A stretch of 64,000 bases of DNA from contig QKWP01000131.1 in NCBI GenBank assembly GCA_003550325.1, forward strand, positions 57,160 through 121,159. The letters run 5' to 3'. The stretch is from Gigaspora rosea. Lineage: Eukaryota > Glomeromycota > Glomeromycetes > Diversisporales > Gigasporaceae. How positions within the stretch are numbered: the stretch's first letter is position 1; the number at the start of each line of letters is the position of its first letter. Positions 43,623 to 53,588 of the stretch are shown one piece after another. The position numbers and the translations under genes are program-made. The notes under the pieces are model-generated. The model was not told where the DNA came from. It ran no database searches and saw nothing but the letters and a program-made list of their open reading frames with translations.

Positions 43623-44377
43623 TAGAAGAATTAAGAAGATTCAGATTTAATTAGAAACCAATTTGCAGACTAGCAAGAAATAAAAACGAAAAAAGATATC
43701 CATGAGATAAAGATATTTTAGAATCAAGAACACTTCAACAAATAACTGGAGATATTTGGAATACAATAAACGACCTTATTAATCAAATTAATTCAACAAA
43801 TAATCCAAGACTAGGAGCAATTTTATTAATACTTGAAGGTGCAAGAAGCATAGCAAGAGAATTCTATCCCTTTGTATTAGAACATGACAAACAAAAACCT
43901 GCAAAAATACCACTGTACATTTCAACAAGAACACAAACTTTATTTTCAGAAATAACAGGAAGAGCACTTGTAAAAGAAGAAAAAAAACAAAGAGACATTT
44001 ACAATAATTTCTTAGAAAATACATAAGTACAAATTGAAGGAATAAAAAGAAGAATATTAGTGGAATCACCAGAATTCTATAAAATATCTGAAGACAATTC
44101 ACAAACAAAAGAAATATTTCATTACGGAGATTACAATAACCAATTCACAATATTACCATTTAACTTCTACCATCTTATATTACATTATTTAAATGCTATG
44201 GATAACATACTATATACTGAAGGAGCAAGATATAAATTCTTCTTTGAAGAAGAAGAAAATTACAAATCAATAAATTCAGAAATAATTAAGCATAACCAAG
44301 AATTTGGAGATGAAATAAAGAAAATTAGAAAACTTAAAGAAGAAAAGAAAAACTTGAAGAAGCCACAAACAAAATAA
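43598..44377 (+). pseudogene. Unknown protein with three in-frame stops
   Basis: ATG 43598 opens MNEEQNRTLEELRRFRFN. TAG (about 43652), TGA (43703-43705, in RYP-stop-DKDILE) and TAA (about 44023, in ENT-stop-VQIEG) interrupt an otherwise even frame of about 260 codons. The middle (GAILLILEGARSIAREFYPF) and the part after 44060 (ILPFNFYHLILHYLNAMDNI) look folded; the end is Lys-rich. No family recognised. With its neighbours it forms a compact run of overlapping ORFs. Confidence 0.5.
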
Positions 44378-44442
44378 TCAATAAAATTCTATCAAAAGAA
44401 CCAACTGAAAAACCAAAAAGAACAAGATCCAACTCATTTTAA

Positions 44443-44937
44443 ATGAATATAAAAGAAGAAACCATAATAGAAGAATTAAAAGAAGAGTATTTTAATAGAA
44501 CTGGAAGAAAAATAGAAGAATATGGATATTGCATGATTGCATCTGATATAAAAAAAACAGAACTAGAATATTTAGAACACAACCCATTATATAAGAAACT
44601 TGATTATCTATATTTAATAATCAACAATATAGGACAATATCTTATTAAAAGAAGAGAAAAACCTATTATCGAAAAGGGACACCAAGAAGAATTAAATATA
44701 TATAACTGTTATTCAGACAACTACTATTGGAATAAATTAAACATAGCAAAGAGTATTTACAAGCTACAAGAACAAGTCTACCAACCCTATTTATGACATG
44801 AGATAGAAATAGTAGCAGCAAATAGCTTATACATGAATACAATAGAGAATATTATTTTAAATATTAAAAGAGACCATTTCCACCAAAGAACAGAAAATAC
44901 TTCAGAAACATATTTTATATAACCATTAGCCATTAAA
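44443..44937 (+). CDS. Unknown protein, possible paralogue of the ORF at 45061
   Basis: 118 codons from ATG 44443 to a TGA (44794-44796), open again in the same frame to about 44920 (HEIEIVAANSLYMNTIENII). It contains LNIYNCYSDNYYWNKLNIAK, which resembles LNIHNCYKNEEY-stop-KIIKTI in the ORF at 45061. The spacing of helices also agrees, so I infer a duplicated gene pair. A membrane segment (LSLIGFILLVIIIVLVPSLL, about 44965-45030) lies between them in another frame. Function unknown. Confidence 0.5.
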
Positions 44938-45060
44938 TTTAGACATCTCACAATACAATATTCTATCATTAATAGGATTTATATTACTAGTTATAATTAT
45001 AGTATTAGTACCTTCATTATTAGTTTACTGGATAAAAACAAACCTATACAAATATTCAAA

Positions 45061-45507
45061 TGAGCTTCAACTCTCAATCAACCAATAACTATTGACCACA
45101 ATATTTTAGTCATTTAGCAGTAACAAGAAGAATAAAATTAAAATTAAAATATATTAGACCAGAACATTTATTCAAACAATACTATTTATTCTTAATAAAA
45201 CCAGAATATTTAGAAGAAACCAAATACATTAAAAAGAACAAAAGAAAAGAATCTATAGAAACCCTATATCAAAAATTGGAAAAACTCAAATCAGACCTGA
45301 AAGTAGAATTATTCATATTGGCACTAAGATATGAATCAAAGAATCAAGAAACACTCAATATACATAATTGCTATAAAAATGAAGAATACTAGAAAATAAT
45401 AAAAACAATAAGAGATATCACCTTAACAATAAAATACAAAGACAGATATTATCAAAATCCAGAACAAGCAGAAAAAGAAAAACAAAATCAATTACAAAAT
45501 TCTTAAA
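45061..45507 (+). pseudogene. Unknown protein, possible paralogue of the ORF at 44443
   Basis: ATG 45061 opens MSFNSQSTNNY, then TGA (45093-45095), then PQYFSHLAVTRRIKLKLKYI and on through a Lys-rich helical body. A TAG at about 45391 lies where the partner ORF has Trp (YYWNK versus EY-stop-KI). Ends at TAA about 45505. No family recognised. The Trp correspondence is one of the better tests of how the stops in this block arose. Confidence 0.5.
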
Positions 45508-45719
45508 GAAGATTCCTTGAAGAACTGTATAAAATCAAGTAGAAATTTGGATAGCAAATCAATATACAATAGTAGAAACCTATGAAGAACTTGAAAAATA
45601 CCATAAACAATATTGGGAATGAGAATCTATTTCAGTATTAGAACAGCCCTTACAATGAAAATGAAATAATATCCTATTTGCCAGAATGAAAAATAACCCA
45701 ACTAATATTATTTACAGAA

Positions 45720-46454
45720 GTGGAAAATGGAACATGTATATTACTATCCCAAAGGATAAACCCGAACAAGGACTTTTATTTAAAATTAAATGGACCTGGA
45801 GAAAAAGCAATACATGAGAAGAATGAAAATATGGAAGCATGTGTAATAAGAGAATGCTTTGAAGAAGCTGAAATAGTATTAAGAAATGAGAAACTCCTGA
45901 AAATATTTGAAAAAACATGCTACTCAACTAAAGAATGGATAGCAGAAAACTGCTTACAAAAAGAAGCATACTATATAGTAACCTTAGCAATCTACATACA
46001 TCCCTTAGAAGAACCACCAAAACATACAGAACCGCATATATTAGGACCATGGCACCTCTACAAAATGAAAGACTTACTAAGACACCGAAATGAATTAGTA
46101 CTGATACTTGAAAGAAATATAGAATTAATAGATGGGAAAATAAAAGCTTATGAACAAGATGTATTAGAATTACCTATAAATGCACAAAGAACAGAAGAAA
46201 TAAATATAAAAATAGGAAAACAACCACAACGAACTCAAGAAACTTTCAACTTTCTAAATGACATAGAAATAGAAATACCTGAAGAAGAAGTACCCAAAAT
46301 CATAGATGAACAATTTCCCATACTAGCACTAAACTTTGGAAAATTATCCTCATTCAAAATCCAAACCTTAATCAAATACAAGAAAAAGATCCAAGAATCA
46401 ATCAGACCACTTAGAAGAATTGAACAAGATTCAAACAATAGAAAAATCATATAA
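45720..46454 (+). CDS. Nudix hydrolase-like protein
   Basis: Open for 244 codons from a GTG at 45720; the same frame is open further back except for a TGA at 45686-45688, so the true start is uncertain. CILLSQRINPNKDFYLKLNG is followed by GPGEKA and ENMEACVIRECFEEAE. This matches the Nudix box core E-x7-R-E-x-x-E-E with hydrophobic strands before it; the canonical Gly six residues before the first Glu is Ala and the last Gly is Glu. GPWHLYKMKDLL later matches the usual W..l.eL strand. Nudix enzymes cleave nucleoside diphosphate derivatives, including mRNA caps. The C-terminal 100 residues are helical and unrecognised. The end overlaps the next ORF. Confidence 0.6.
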   Translation: MENGTCILLSQRINPNKDFYLKLNGPGEKAIHEKNENMEACVIRECFEEAEIVLRNEKLLKIFEKTCYSTKEWIAENCLQKEAYYIVTLAIYIHPLEEPPKHTEPHILGPWHLYKMKDLLRHRNELVLILERNIELIDGKIKAYEQDVLELPINAQRTEEINIKIGKQPQRTQETFNFLNDIEIEIPEEEVPKIIDEQFPILALNFGKLSSFKIQTLIKYKKKIQESIRPLRRIEQDSNNRKII

Positions 46455-46725
46455 AGGACTTAAATACTTATCTATATTTGATAAACCGGAAAGAAAAATA
46501 ATAGCCCAAAAATTCGGAGAAAATCCAACAATAGCGGACTTGTCTAAAGAAAACACAATATTACATAAATTCCAAAACATAAGATTTGAATTTGAAATTC
46601 TTAAAAGTTCCACAAATAAACTAATGTATCTCAAGCTCCGCCTATCTAAAAATCAGGCACAGGTCGCCGGTACACAAACTTGGGAATTCTTCCAGAAGAA
46701 TTATTCGAAATTACCCCTAATTTAG
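46420..46725 (+). CDS. Unknown ORF, last of the block
   Basis: 101 codons, first codon non-ATG, overlapping the Nudix-like ORF end in another frame. It reads IQTIEKSYKGLKYLSIFDKP then ENTILHKFQNIRFEFEIL. No family recognised. It ends about 75 bases before the right inverted repeat, so the coding block reaches almost to the end of the proposed element. Confidence 0.45.
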   Translation: MNKIQTIEKSYKGLKYLSIFDKPERKIIAQKFGENPTIADLSKENTILHKFQNIRFEFEILKSSTNKLMYLKLRLSKNQAQVAGTQTWEFFQKNYSKLPLI

Positions 46726-46800
46726 AAATTCCCGGCAACACAAAATCCGACCACACTGTGCAATACTATAGCCGATTAGATTACAACTGGCGCACGTCAG

Positions 46801-46897
46801 ATGACCAATTGTCAGGTACGTGCATCAAATGGAAATCGTCATCTGACGCGCGTCGGATTAAATCTGACGCAAGAATCGATTTGATGCACAACATATA
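46801..46897. repeat. Right terminal inverted repeat of the 24.6-kb block
   Basis: Ends GATGCACAACATATA and contains CATCTGACGCGCGTCGGATT. It is the reverse complement of 22291-22371 with a 17-base insertion (AAGAATCGATTTGAT region). Flanking bases on the two sides do not give a clear target duplication. Confidence 0.75.
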
Positions 46898-49800
46898 TAA
46901 ATTGTAGGTAATATAAAAGATTTATATATTCTAACACGCATATATAAAATAAGTGCTAAAGTTTGATCAAAAACACAACCAATGACGCATACAATTCAAT
47001 TTCAGTTATCGTGATCCGGTTCATAATTCATGAGTGCTGACTTATATTATTAAAAAAATAATACAGTATGTATTTGTTATAAAGATAAGTTTTCGAACTT
47101 TCGATTTTACCTCTTATTATTTACCAGATTAGGCTCTAAATATCATATACGATACGTAATCACAATCAATAATATCACAAATTTTTCACGAGTTGAATCT
47201 AATAAATAATAAATCAGCTTGAAAACACCTGAAGTCCCATTTTTTTTCTCTTGGTATTATTCTATACATTTCAGGTTAATTTCGGATTTTTATCTGTGCA
47301 CTTTTTTTTATTAATTTTATTTTTATTTTATTTTATTTCTAAATAAATGTCTTCATACTACAATGCATATAATATCATTTATCTATTAATACCGTCGTTA
47401 TTATTCTTACATATGGGTCTTTGCTAAAAGAAAAAGAACTCCTTTTGGGACTATAATAGTCCTGAAAGCAAGAATTCCAATATGGTATGATCATCATATG
47501 ATTTACGATATCTACATTATAATCCGAAAGTTGCTAAAAATATTTAAAAAATTGGTATACTAAAATCAAGATATACCATAGATAACTAAGGGTTGAAAAC
47601 ATTTAATCGCATAAAATTTTGCTTCTGCTTAGGTAGAATAATGTTAGTGTATGTTAGTGTTAGGGTTTGAATGTGTTTTTGTTTGATTTAATGTTACATG
47701 ACTTAAATTTTGATTTGATCAGATAGTGAAAATTTTTAAGGGGTGATGCTATGATGTTTGAATGACGTTGATCTTTTCGGAATGGTATTAAAACCAGTTA
47801 GGTTAAACCGTTAAACGAACGGATAATTTTTTTTAGGCAATTACAAATAAACTATAGTTAAGTTAAAATAAGTATAAATAAGGTAGCTACATCACTATGT
47901 CACGCAAAATCAGAAACGTAAACTATGAATAATAATATACATCACCTATAGTATTAAAATTTTATTCATCTTTCACTTATAACAATTTTGGTGGCTAATT
48001 GTAGATCATGCTATTAAACTCCTAAAAAGGAAACAGACTATAACTTTGTGCCAATCGTTCGCAGTTTGAACTCCTAAAAAAGAAATATCAATTATGATGC
48101 CAAGAAAAGTTTCTTATTAGATTTTAATTTAATCTATTAATCGCCAATTAATTTAAAAGATAGACTTGAAAGTCCAAAACCTTATTTTCTCTTTGCAGCA
48201 CTCAAATTATTTTTATACATTTTAAGTTTATGTAGCACATTTAATTTTATTATTTCAATCTTCACCTCTAATTATTCTAATTAAAAAAGATGACATATTA
48301 CCTTTTCTTATTCATTTTATTTTTTATTCCAATTAACTATTTATCAATATCGTCGTTGATAATTTTACAATCATTTTGCTATGTGTTCATGACATATCAA
48401 ATTACTATGGATATGAAACAATTTGGCCTATGTATTTAAGAAATATCATAGATAAGCAGATTGTCGTTAAAAGTTAAAATTATTTAGCAACACAAAATTT
48501 TCTTTATACTGTTAGTTTAAGCTAAATGGTATTAAACCCAAGTGGGTTAAACTGTTAGGCGCATTAAACGATTAATTGTAAAAAAAAACTTTTTTTCTAG
48601 GCGGGTTCAATTTTTGATTGTAATATATGTATATAATTAAAATTAAATAAAAACTTTTAATAAAATAATCTACGAATAAAAAAATTAATTTAAGCACGGA
48701 CCTTTGGACGTGCCTAACTACTAGTATTCATACTTTACTGAACTGAACTGTTGTAATCTCAAAAATTACCTGTTTCAGATTCATAGTAATGCAAATCTAA
48801 AATTAATCATTTTATGATCTTGTTAAATTTTGTGAATTTGTTTTATAGCAAACTGACGATTTATAGGAATAGGTTGGTGTCAATTAAAAAATTGTTGTAT
48901 TTTCATTGTCTGAAGTGTAGCAAGGACTCATTCTTTTTGAGCACATGTGAATGCACGTCTATGGTGGCTACGACCAATAAAATTCTAGATTTGCAGTCAG
49001 TGTAATTGGATTCCTGTCACGTGTCTACACGTTAGCCAATCAGCAATAGAGATAGACACGAACCAGCTCGATGTTTATTTTTGGTTTCGGACACTACGGG
49101 TATCCATTTTCCTAATATAGGTCAACGAAACTTATGATGAAATAGCAGTACAGTAGTTTTGAAGAAATTCACGATTCTGAATATCCCAGAGGTCGTTATA
49201 ACAAAGCGAGTTGATATTTTTATATGAGTGGCGACCAATAGACTAGTCAATTAATCGATTAGTTGGCCAATCGATTAATCGATTAGTCGGCTAATCAACT
49301 TTACAACTAATCGATTAATTCGATTTTCGATTTTTTTCACTAGTGTTTCATTTATCGAGCATTTATTTTTACTCACTATTGTAATTCAAACTGTTCTGTT
49401 CGACAACATGACACAATAAATAATATGTATATCCGGAATAACTTCTTCTTTATGGCAATTTGAAATAAAGTACTTTTTTTTAGTATAGCATGCTATGAAT
49501 CGCGAGCTCTTGTGTTACTTACATGTTTGTAACAAATTGCAAATTATATCAACTATCAATAAAAAGAGTATAATAATAAAATTATTTATCGTTGATTAAT
49601 AAAGCTTTTTATTAGATTAATATAATCATTATAAATTACCTTGAAAGTTTCACAAATTGTTTATAAAATATTGAAAAATAAAATCACGTTTGAAGCTTTC
49701 TAACAATATATAAGTTTTATTAGTTGCCACCTCATATTGACAGTCGAGGCTTAAAATATAAACTAAGTCTATGTTACAAAACCTCTTTAGCCTGCTTAGT

Positions 49801-50490
49801 CAATTAATTTTAAAATATCGCATGAGCCTGGTGCACGACCAATCAAAGGAACAAATATATTATAATAAAATATTAAAGCGCACAATTGATGTTAATTGAC
49901 CATTAACTCTAAATTAGATTTATGGCGTTAAGATAGTAAATGTCATAAATTTTTAAGCTTTCCCACGCCGGATTTACGGCAGTAATTTCTGTATATTTCT
50001 ACTGGTTAATTTTTTTAAAAAAATTAAAATTTAGATTCTTGATTTCTAGACCCGGCCGAAATCCAAAAAATTAATTTTGTATGACCTTAGTTATTTATGT
50101 AATTTTAGCCTTTTTAATCAAAAGAAAAACTAATATATTTTAAAGTTTCATTTAATGATTAAATGACTCGCAATTATGGGATAATCTGATGACAAACTAC
50201 ATTATAAGCTCAATTTGAACTTTAGAGACATCAAGCCAAGAAAAAAAGGGGAATGCCTATTTCCACATGAAAATTCATGCTTTTACGACATAAACATGAT
50301 AATAATAATCTCATACAAAATATAATCAATGATGGAAATAATAAAATTTCATGGTGGAAAAAGAAATGAGTGCCCCCAAGAGAAAATCTGCCAATTTCAT
50401 AAGATTCGCAAGTTTTCTCTTGGCGACGACACTCAAATAAATTAATGCAAAGTTGCGTGATAATTGCTGATCATGGCCAATTTTTTTTCT
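46898..50490. other. Gene-poor region with a diverged duplication
   Basis: No gene is convincing; the 63-codon ORF at 48814-49005 has no recognisable features. Two stretches (about 47240-47830 and 48180-48600) share ordered motifs (TACCGTCGTTATT/TATCGTCGTTGAT, ATGGTATTAAA..CAG/AAGT..GGTTAAAC), suggesting an old duplication. Confidence 0.45.
49240..49330. repeat. Short tandem repeat of TAATCGATTAGT
   Basis: Five or so imperfect, partly palindromic copies of CAATTAATCGATTAGTTGGC lie in a row. No function can be assigned. Confidence 0.65.
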
Positions 50491-50491
50491 T

Positions 50492-50499
50492 TATAAAAA
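50492..50499 (+). promoter_or_regulatory. TATA-like box of the ML-domain gene
   Basis: TATAAAAA about 65-72 bases before the start codon, in a TTTCTTTATAAAAAGA context. Spacing fits a TATA box with a short 5' leader. In such AT-rich DNA this could also be chance. Confidence 0.45.
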
Positions 50500-50563
50500 G
50501 ATTAAATTTTACGTTGAAGCTTGATAGTTAAATTTTAAACATTAATTGAAAACATAAAAAATT

Positions 50564-51052
50564 ATGAATCGAAGTATTATTTTTGTATTCAGTTTATTTG
50601 CTATGCTTTCTGTGGTCAATTCTTTGCCTCATCAATTGGTTAAAAGAAATGATTGGGCAACATGTTACACTTCTGCCGGTACCTTTCCACTGCTTGATGT
50701 AAGCACGACAAATAATACTATAGTTGAAGGTCAGCAAACGGATTTTACAGTTTCTGGATCTTCTGGGCTTATTCAATCAGATATCGAAGCATCCGACAGA
50801 CTTTATATAATATTTACTGATAATGATAATGAAGAAAATCAACCAACCTTTAGTACCCCTGTCTGTGGAGAAGATGCTCTTCCTCCATGTCCAATTAAAG
50901 CTGGAACTCCATTTACCGTATCCATTTCGGTTGTGGTGCCGCAATTTCCTGAAGCTTTCGATGTTGATGCTATAATTGGGAAAAATCCGCCTGATCGTAC
51001 TTTAGGGTGTGCATATACTGTTGAATGGCCTGACTCCCCTAAGTTTAAATAG
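50564..51052 (+). CDS. Secreted ML-domain (NPC2 / PG-PI transfer-like) protein
   Basis: 162 codons, intact, no intron. ATG 50564 is the first ATG after the TATA-like box and opens a signal peptide (residues 1-20, IIFVFSLFAMLSVVNS). LVKR at 25-28 looks like a Kex2-type processing site. The mature part has the MD-2-related lipid-recognition pattern: front Cys at 34, QQTDFTVSGSSG beta strands, Cys 101 and 109 around LPPCPIKAGTPFTVS, then VVVPQFPEAFDV and a last Cys at 149 (LGCAYTVEW). The four Cys can form two disulfides. ML proteins bind lipids or sterols; yeast relatives move phosphatidylglycerol/phosphatidylinositol. In a mycorrhizal fungus it is probably secreted or vacuolar. It is the only clear intact host gene here. 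Confidence 0.8.
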   Translation: MNRSIIFVFSLFAMLSVVNSLPHQLVKRNDWATCYTSAGTFPLLDVSTTNNTIVEGQQTDFTVSGSSGLIQSDIEASDRLYIIFTDNDNEENQPTFSTPVCGEDALPPCPIKAGTPFTVSISVVVPQFPEAFDVDAIIGKNPPDRTLGCAYTVEWPDSPKFK

Positions 51053-51626
51053 CGAGAGGCGTTATCTTATTTTATTATTTTTTAATGTTCATGATGCAAC
51101 ACTATTGCTCATTATTAGGTTAATATTCAGCTAGCATTTTTTTTTAATAGCAATAAGTATCTTGTCATGCAACTTTTATAATGCATTATACAGAATATTT
51201 AGATTAAATTTAACTTAAGTCAATTCGTCATAATAGATTTACTACATTAAAAATAATTTGTTCATTTTTATATGTTCGTTTCATTTGCACCCTCCACCCT
51301 CTTTCGAGAGTCCTGGAAAGGGATATTGACTGAAAAATTAACTTCAAACGGCCTTAAGCATCATTTGTGTAATATTGTTTTTATGGCCTTCAAAAATTCA
51401 AAAATAAACTGGCTTTTTTTCCGCACCTAGCCAATTAAGAATGTATCCCGTGCGTGCAATGCTTTTCGTAATGATTACAGATTTGACGATCATACAGATG
51501 TCGCAATAATTACTGATTTCGAAAAATCGTAATAATTATTGTTATAAGTTCAATTTAGAAGATCAAAGAATTCATAAATAGGAATGCAAATACTTAAAAC
51601 GAACAGACTCAAAATAAATTAAAAAA
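51053..51626. other. 3' flank of the ML gene, no further gene
   Basis: AT-rich noncoding sequence. A 3' UTR is expected in the first 100-200 bases, but no single polyadenylation signal stands out. Confidence 0.5.
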
Positions 51627-51770
51627 GACGAATTTTTATTATTTTTAAGTTTTCCCACACTCAGTTCAAAGATGACCAATTAAAATAATCATAGAAGAGA
51701 CAGAAGAATTTTTATTATCCCTCACTCAATTCACATCTGAAGATGACCAATTAAAATAATGATAATAAAG
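51627..51770. repeat. Tandem repeat units left of the LINE
   Basis: Two units built from GAATTTTTATTAT..., CACACTCAGTTCA or CTCACTCAATTCACA, and GATGACCAATTAAAATAAT. A related unit stands right of the LINE at 57620-57725, so the LINE appears to lie inside a small tandem array. Confidence 0.7.
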
Positions 51771-51913
51771 TTGGCGCCGAGGATCGACAGACACTCTTTC
51801 CGATAACAGTGATCGAGTGTCTAATAACTGTTAAAATAGAAAGCGAAGTTAAAGGTTATAGTGACATATATTTCCAACCAAGGGCAGAGGCCCTGGTAAC
51901 GAAGAAAAGAAAG

Positions 51914-53523
51914 ATGGAGGAATCGAAAACCGAAAAGTTGGGTGAAAAAAGACGAAAAATCAACGAAAATAGCCCTAAATTGAAAGATGAAACTGGTGAC
52001 AAAGAAAACTTGGATCCTGTAAAGCAGCTAAATAAACAGGAAACCAATACGTTAAAGGGTAAGGAAAACATGGTAAATAACTGGTTTAATATGACTGAAG
52101 AAGAGAGGTATCAAAGGGACGCATCTTCACTTGAAACACCACCTGGAAGTGAAGACAAAATAGAAGGTTCCAGAAAGTTCGCAGAATCGGAACATGTGGA
52201 ACAGTATCATGTGATACGGGCGTTATAGTGGTGGACATAGATCCTAAGCCACAAAATGCAATTAACAGTTTAGAATCAGAGGAAGCAACAACGGATACAC
52301 AATCAAACAAACCAATTAAGACCCCAGGAAATAGACCAGTTTCTTTACGCAATTAAGACGGGGAGCAAGCAACTTTTTCAAAATATGCACCAAGGATGGA
52401 AATTACAACCAAGAATAATAATGCACTCATCTTTGACATTCGTAGCATGGACGACATACAAATGAATGATATTATATCTACGTTGTACAATAAAATAGGT
52501 AATGCTCTAGTTGGGGCAAAGCCTCATTATACTAAAGGAAAAAGAACACACTTAGAACTGGTTTTTAATAGTGAGGAGAAACAACAATATTATGCAAAGG
52601 AGGGTATCTCCCTTTTTAGAAGATTGTTACTGGGTTACATACCCACAAACCTAAGAAATCACACCTGGCAGTAAAAGTGAGAAATGTTCCAATCGGGGAC
52701 ATGGATTTTATATCTAACAAGTTAAAAGAAGCTTTTGAGGTCTTTGGATCTATTAAATCAATTAAGCCGTTAGTGTATAAAGATACTCCAGTCTGTATGG
52801 ACCAATGGATAATCTTATACGAAACAACAGAGGATCCAGAGTTAGAGCAAAAAATCCCAAGGCACATGAGTGTATGGGGCCAAAAAGTCACAACAGAGTG
52901 GAGAGCGGCTCCTAGACTGTGCTTCTACTGTAATCAACCTGACACTTGAAAAGGGATTGTTCACAATTTAAAGAAGCAATCGAGTTGAGAAAGCAATATA
53001 AAAAATATAAAGAAACCAAAAGATTTAAAAGAGAAAATTTAGAGGAGAATAATACAAATAGAGAAGGTATCAATAAAGAGCAGAATATTGAAAATGATGA
53101 AGGGTCAAGTGGTTCGATGCAAAATATTGCTGATGAGGATGTGAATATGTTATCCCAGGAAGGCGAATCCCTCAATGTTATGTTAGAAGAAGACAGAAAT
53201 GAGGAAAATCAGCAGAAGGTACAAGACAATATGTTACAGCAAACTAAAATAAATGCGATGTACAGCAGGATGGGCCAAGTGAGCAATTAGATACAAAGGA
53301 AAAAAATCTACAGGCACAAATGAATACAAATAGTGCGGATATAAACATTCTGAATATAGATCACGAATATGTACAAGCACAAGTACAAGAAAATAATGTA
53401 CAAGCAGATGATAGTTTCATAACAGTTATGCACAAGAAGGTTAAAATAAGGAAGAGCACACATAATAGTAGGTCCAAGCCATATGTAAGTAATAGATCAT
53501 CCTGGAATGGTTGTAACAAATGA
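51914..53523 (+). pseudogene. LINE ORF1 (RNA-binding, CCHC knuckle), broken
   Basis: The first ATG in the opening frame is at 51914 (MEESKTEKLGEKRRKINENS); the charged N-terminal part ends at TAG 52228. The frame changes, then an RRM-like region follows (52396-52670 and, after another change, 52680-52910: ISNKLKEAFEVFGSIKSIKP). The knuckle reads CFYCNQPDT, then KRDC in another frame. One missing G in GGACAC would explain this, since restoring it gives the usual CX2C-GH-C spacing. An acidic tail runs to about 53290 and a last piece to 53523. ORF1 proteins bind element RNA. At least four frame breaks make it inactive. Confidence 0.75.
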
Positions 53524-53588
53524 ACATATAGTTTAAATAGGAATAAAAGTGGATCTGAAGGTACAAATAATTTAATTTATATACTAGT

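Larger units (their letters stand above)
22291..46897 (+). mobile_element. Large decayed composite element: gag/RT genes, Merlin-type transposase, inverted-repeat ends
   Basis: A block of about 24.6 kb is bounded by inverted repeats. From about 23950 to 46650 the plus strand is A-rich, and all recognisable coding runs on it: small membrane ORFs, CCHC gag-like ORFs, protease-like ORF, RT-RNase H, ISXO2/Merlin-type DDE transposase, a Cys cluster, unknown ORFs, Nudix-like ORF. Several ORFs overlap by one to a few bases (25878/25880, 26646/26661, 43598), the compact style of a virus-like or mobile genome. No LTR pair and no retroviral integrase were seen. In-frame stops and indels show it is decayed. 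That the inverted repeats are its true ends is inference, as no target duplication is clear. Confidence 0.55.

Noticed and set aside
25548-46454. A non-standard genetic code (T-G-A as Trp, or TAA/TAG as Gln) for the large block
   Set aside because: All three stops occur in frame together with frameshifts and a lost catalytic Asp in the transposase. Decay explains this more simply; recoding is kept only as a testable alternative.
22291-46897. An LTR retrotransposon with long terminal direct repeats
   Set aside because: I compared the sequence near both ends of the block and saw no direct repeat, only the inverted pair.
48814-49005. 63-codon ORF with several Cys
   Set aside because: No spacing typical of a zinc finger, no neighbours, and no signal peptide; most likely chance.
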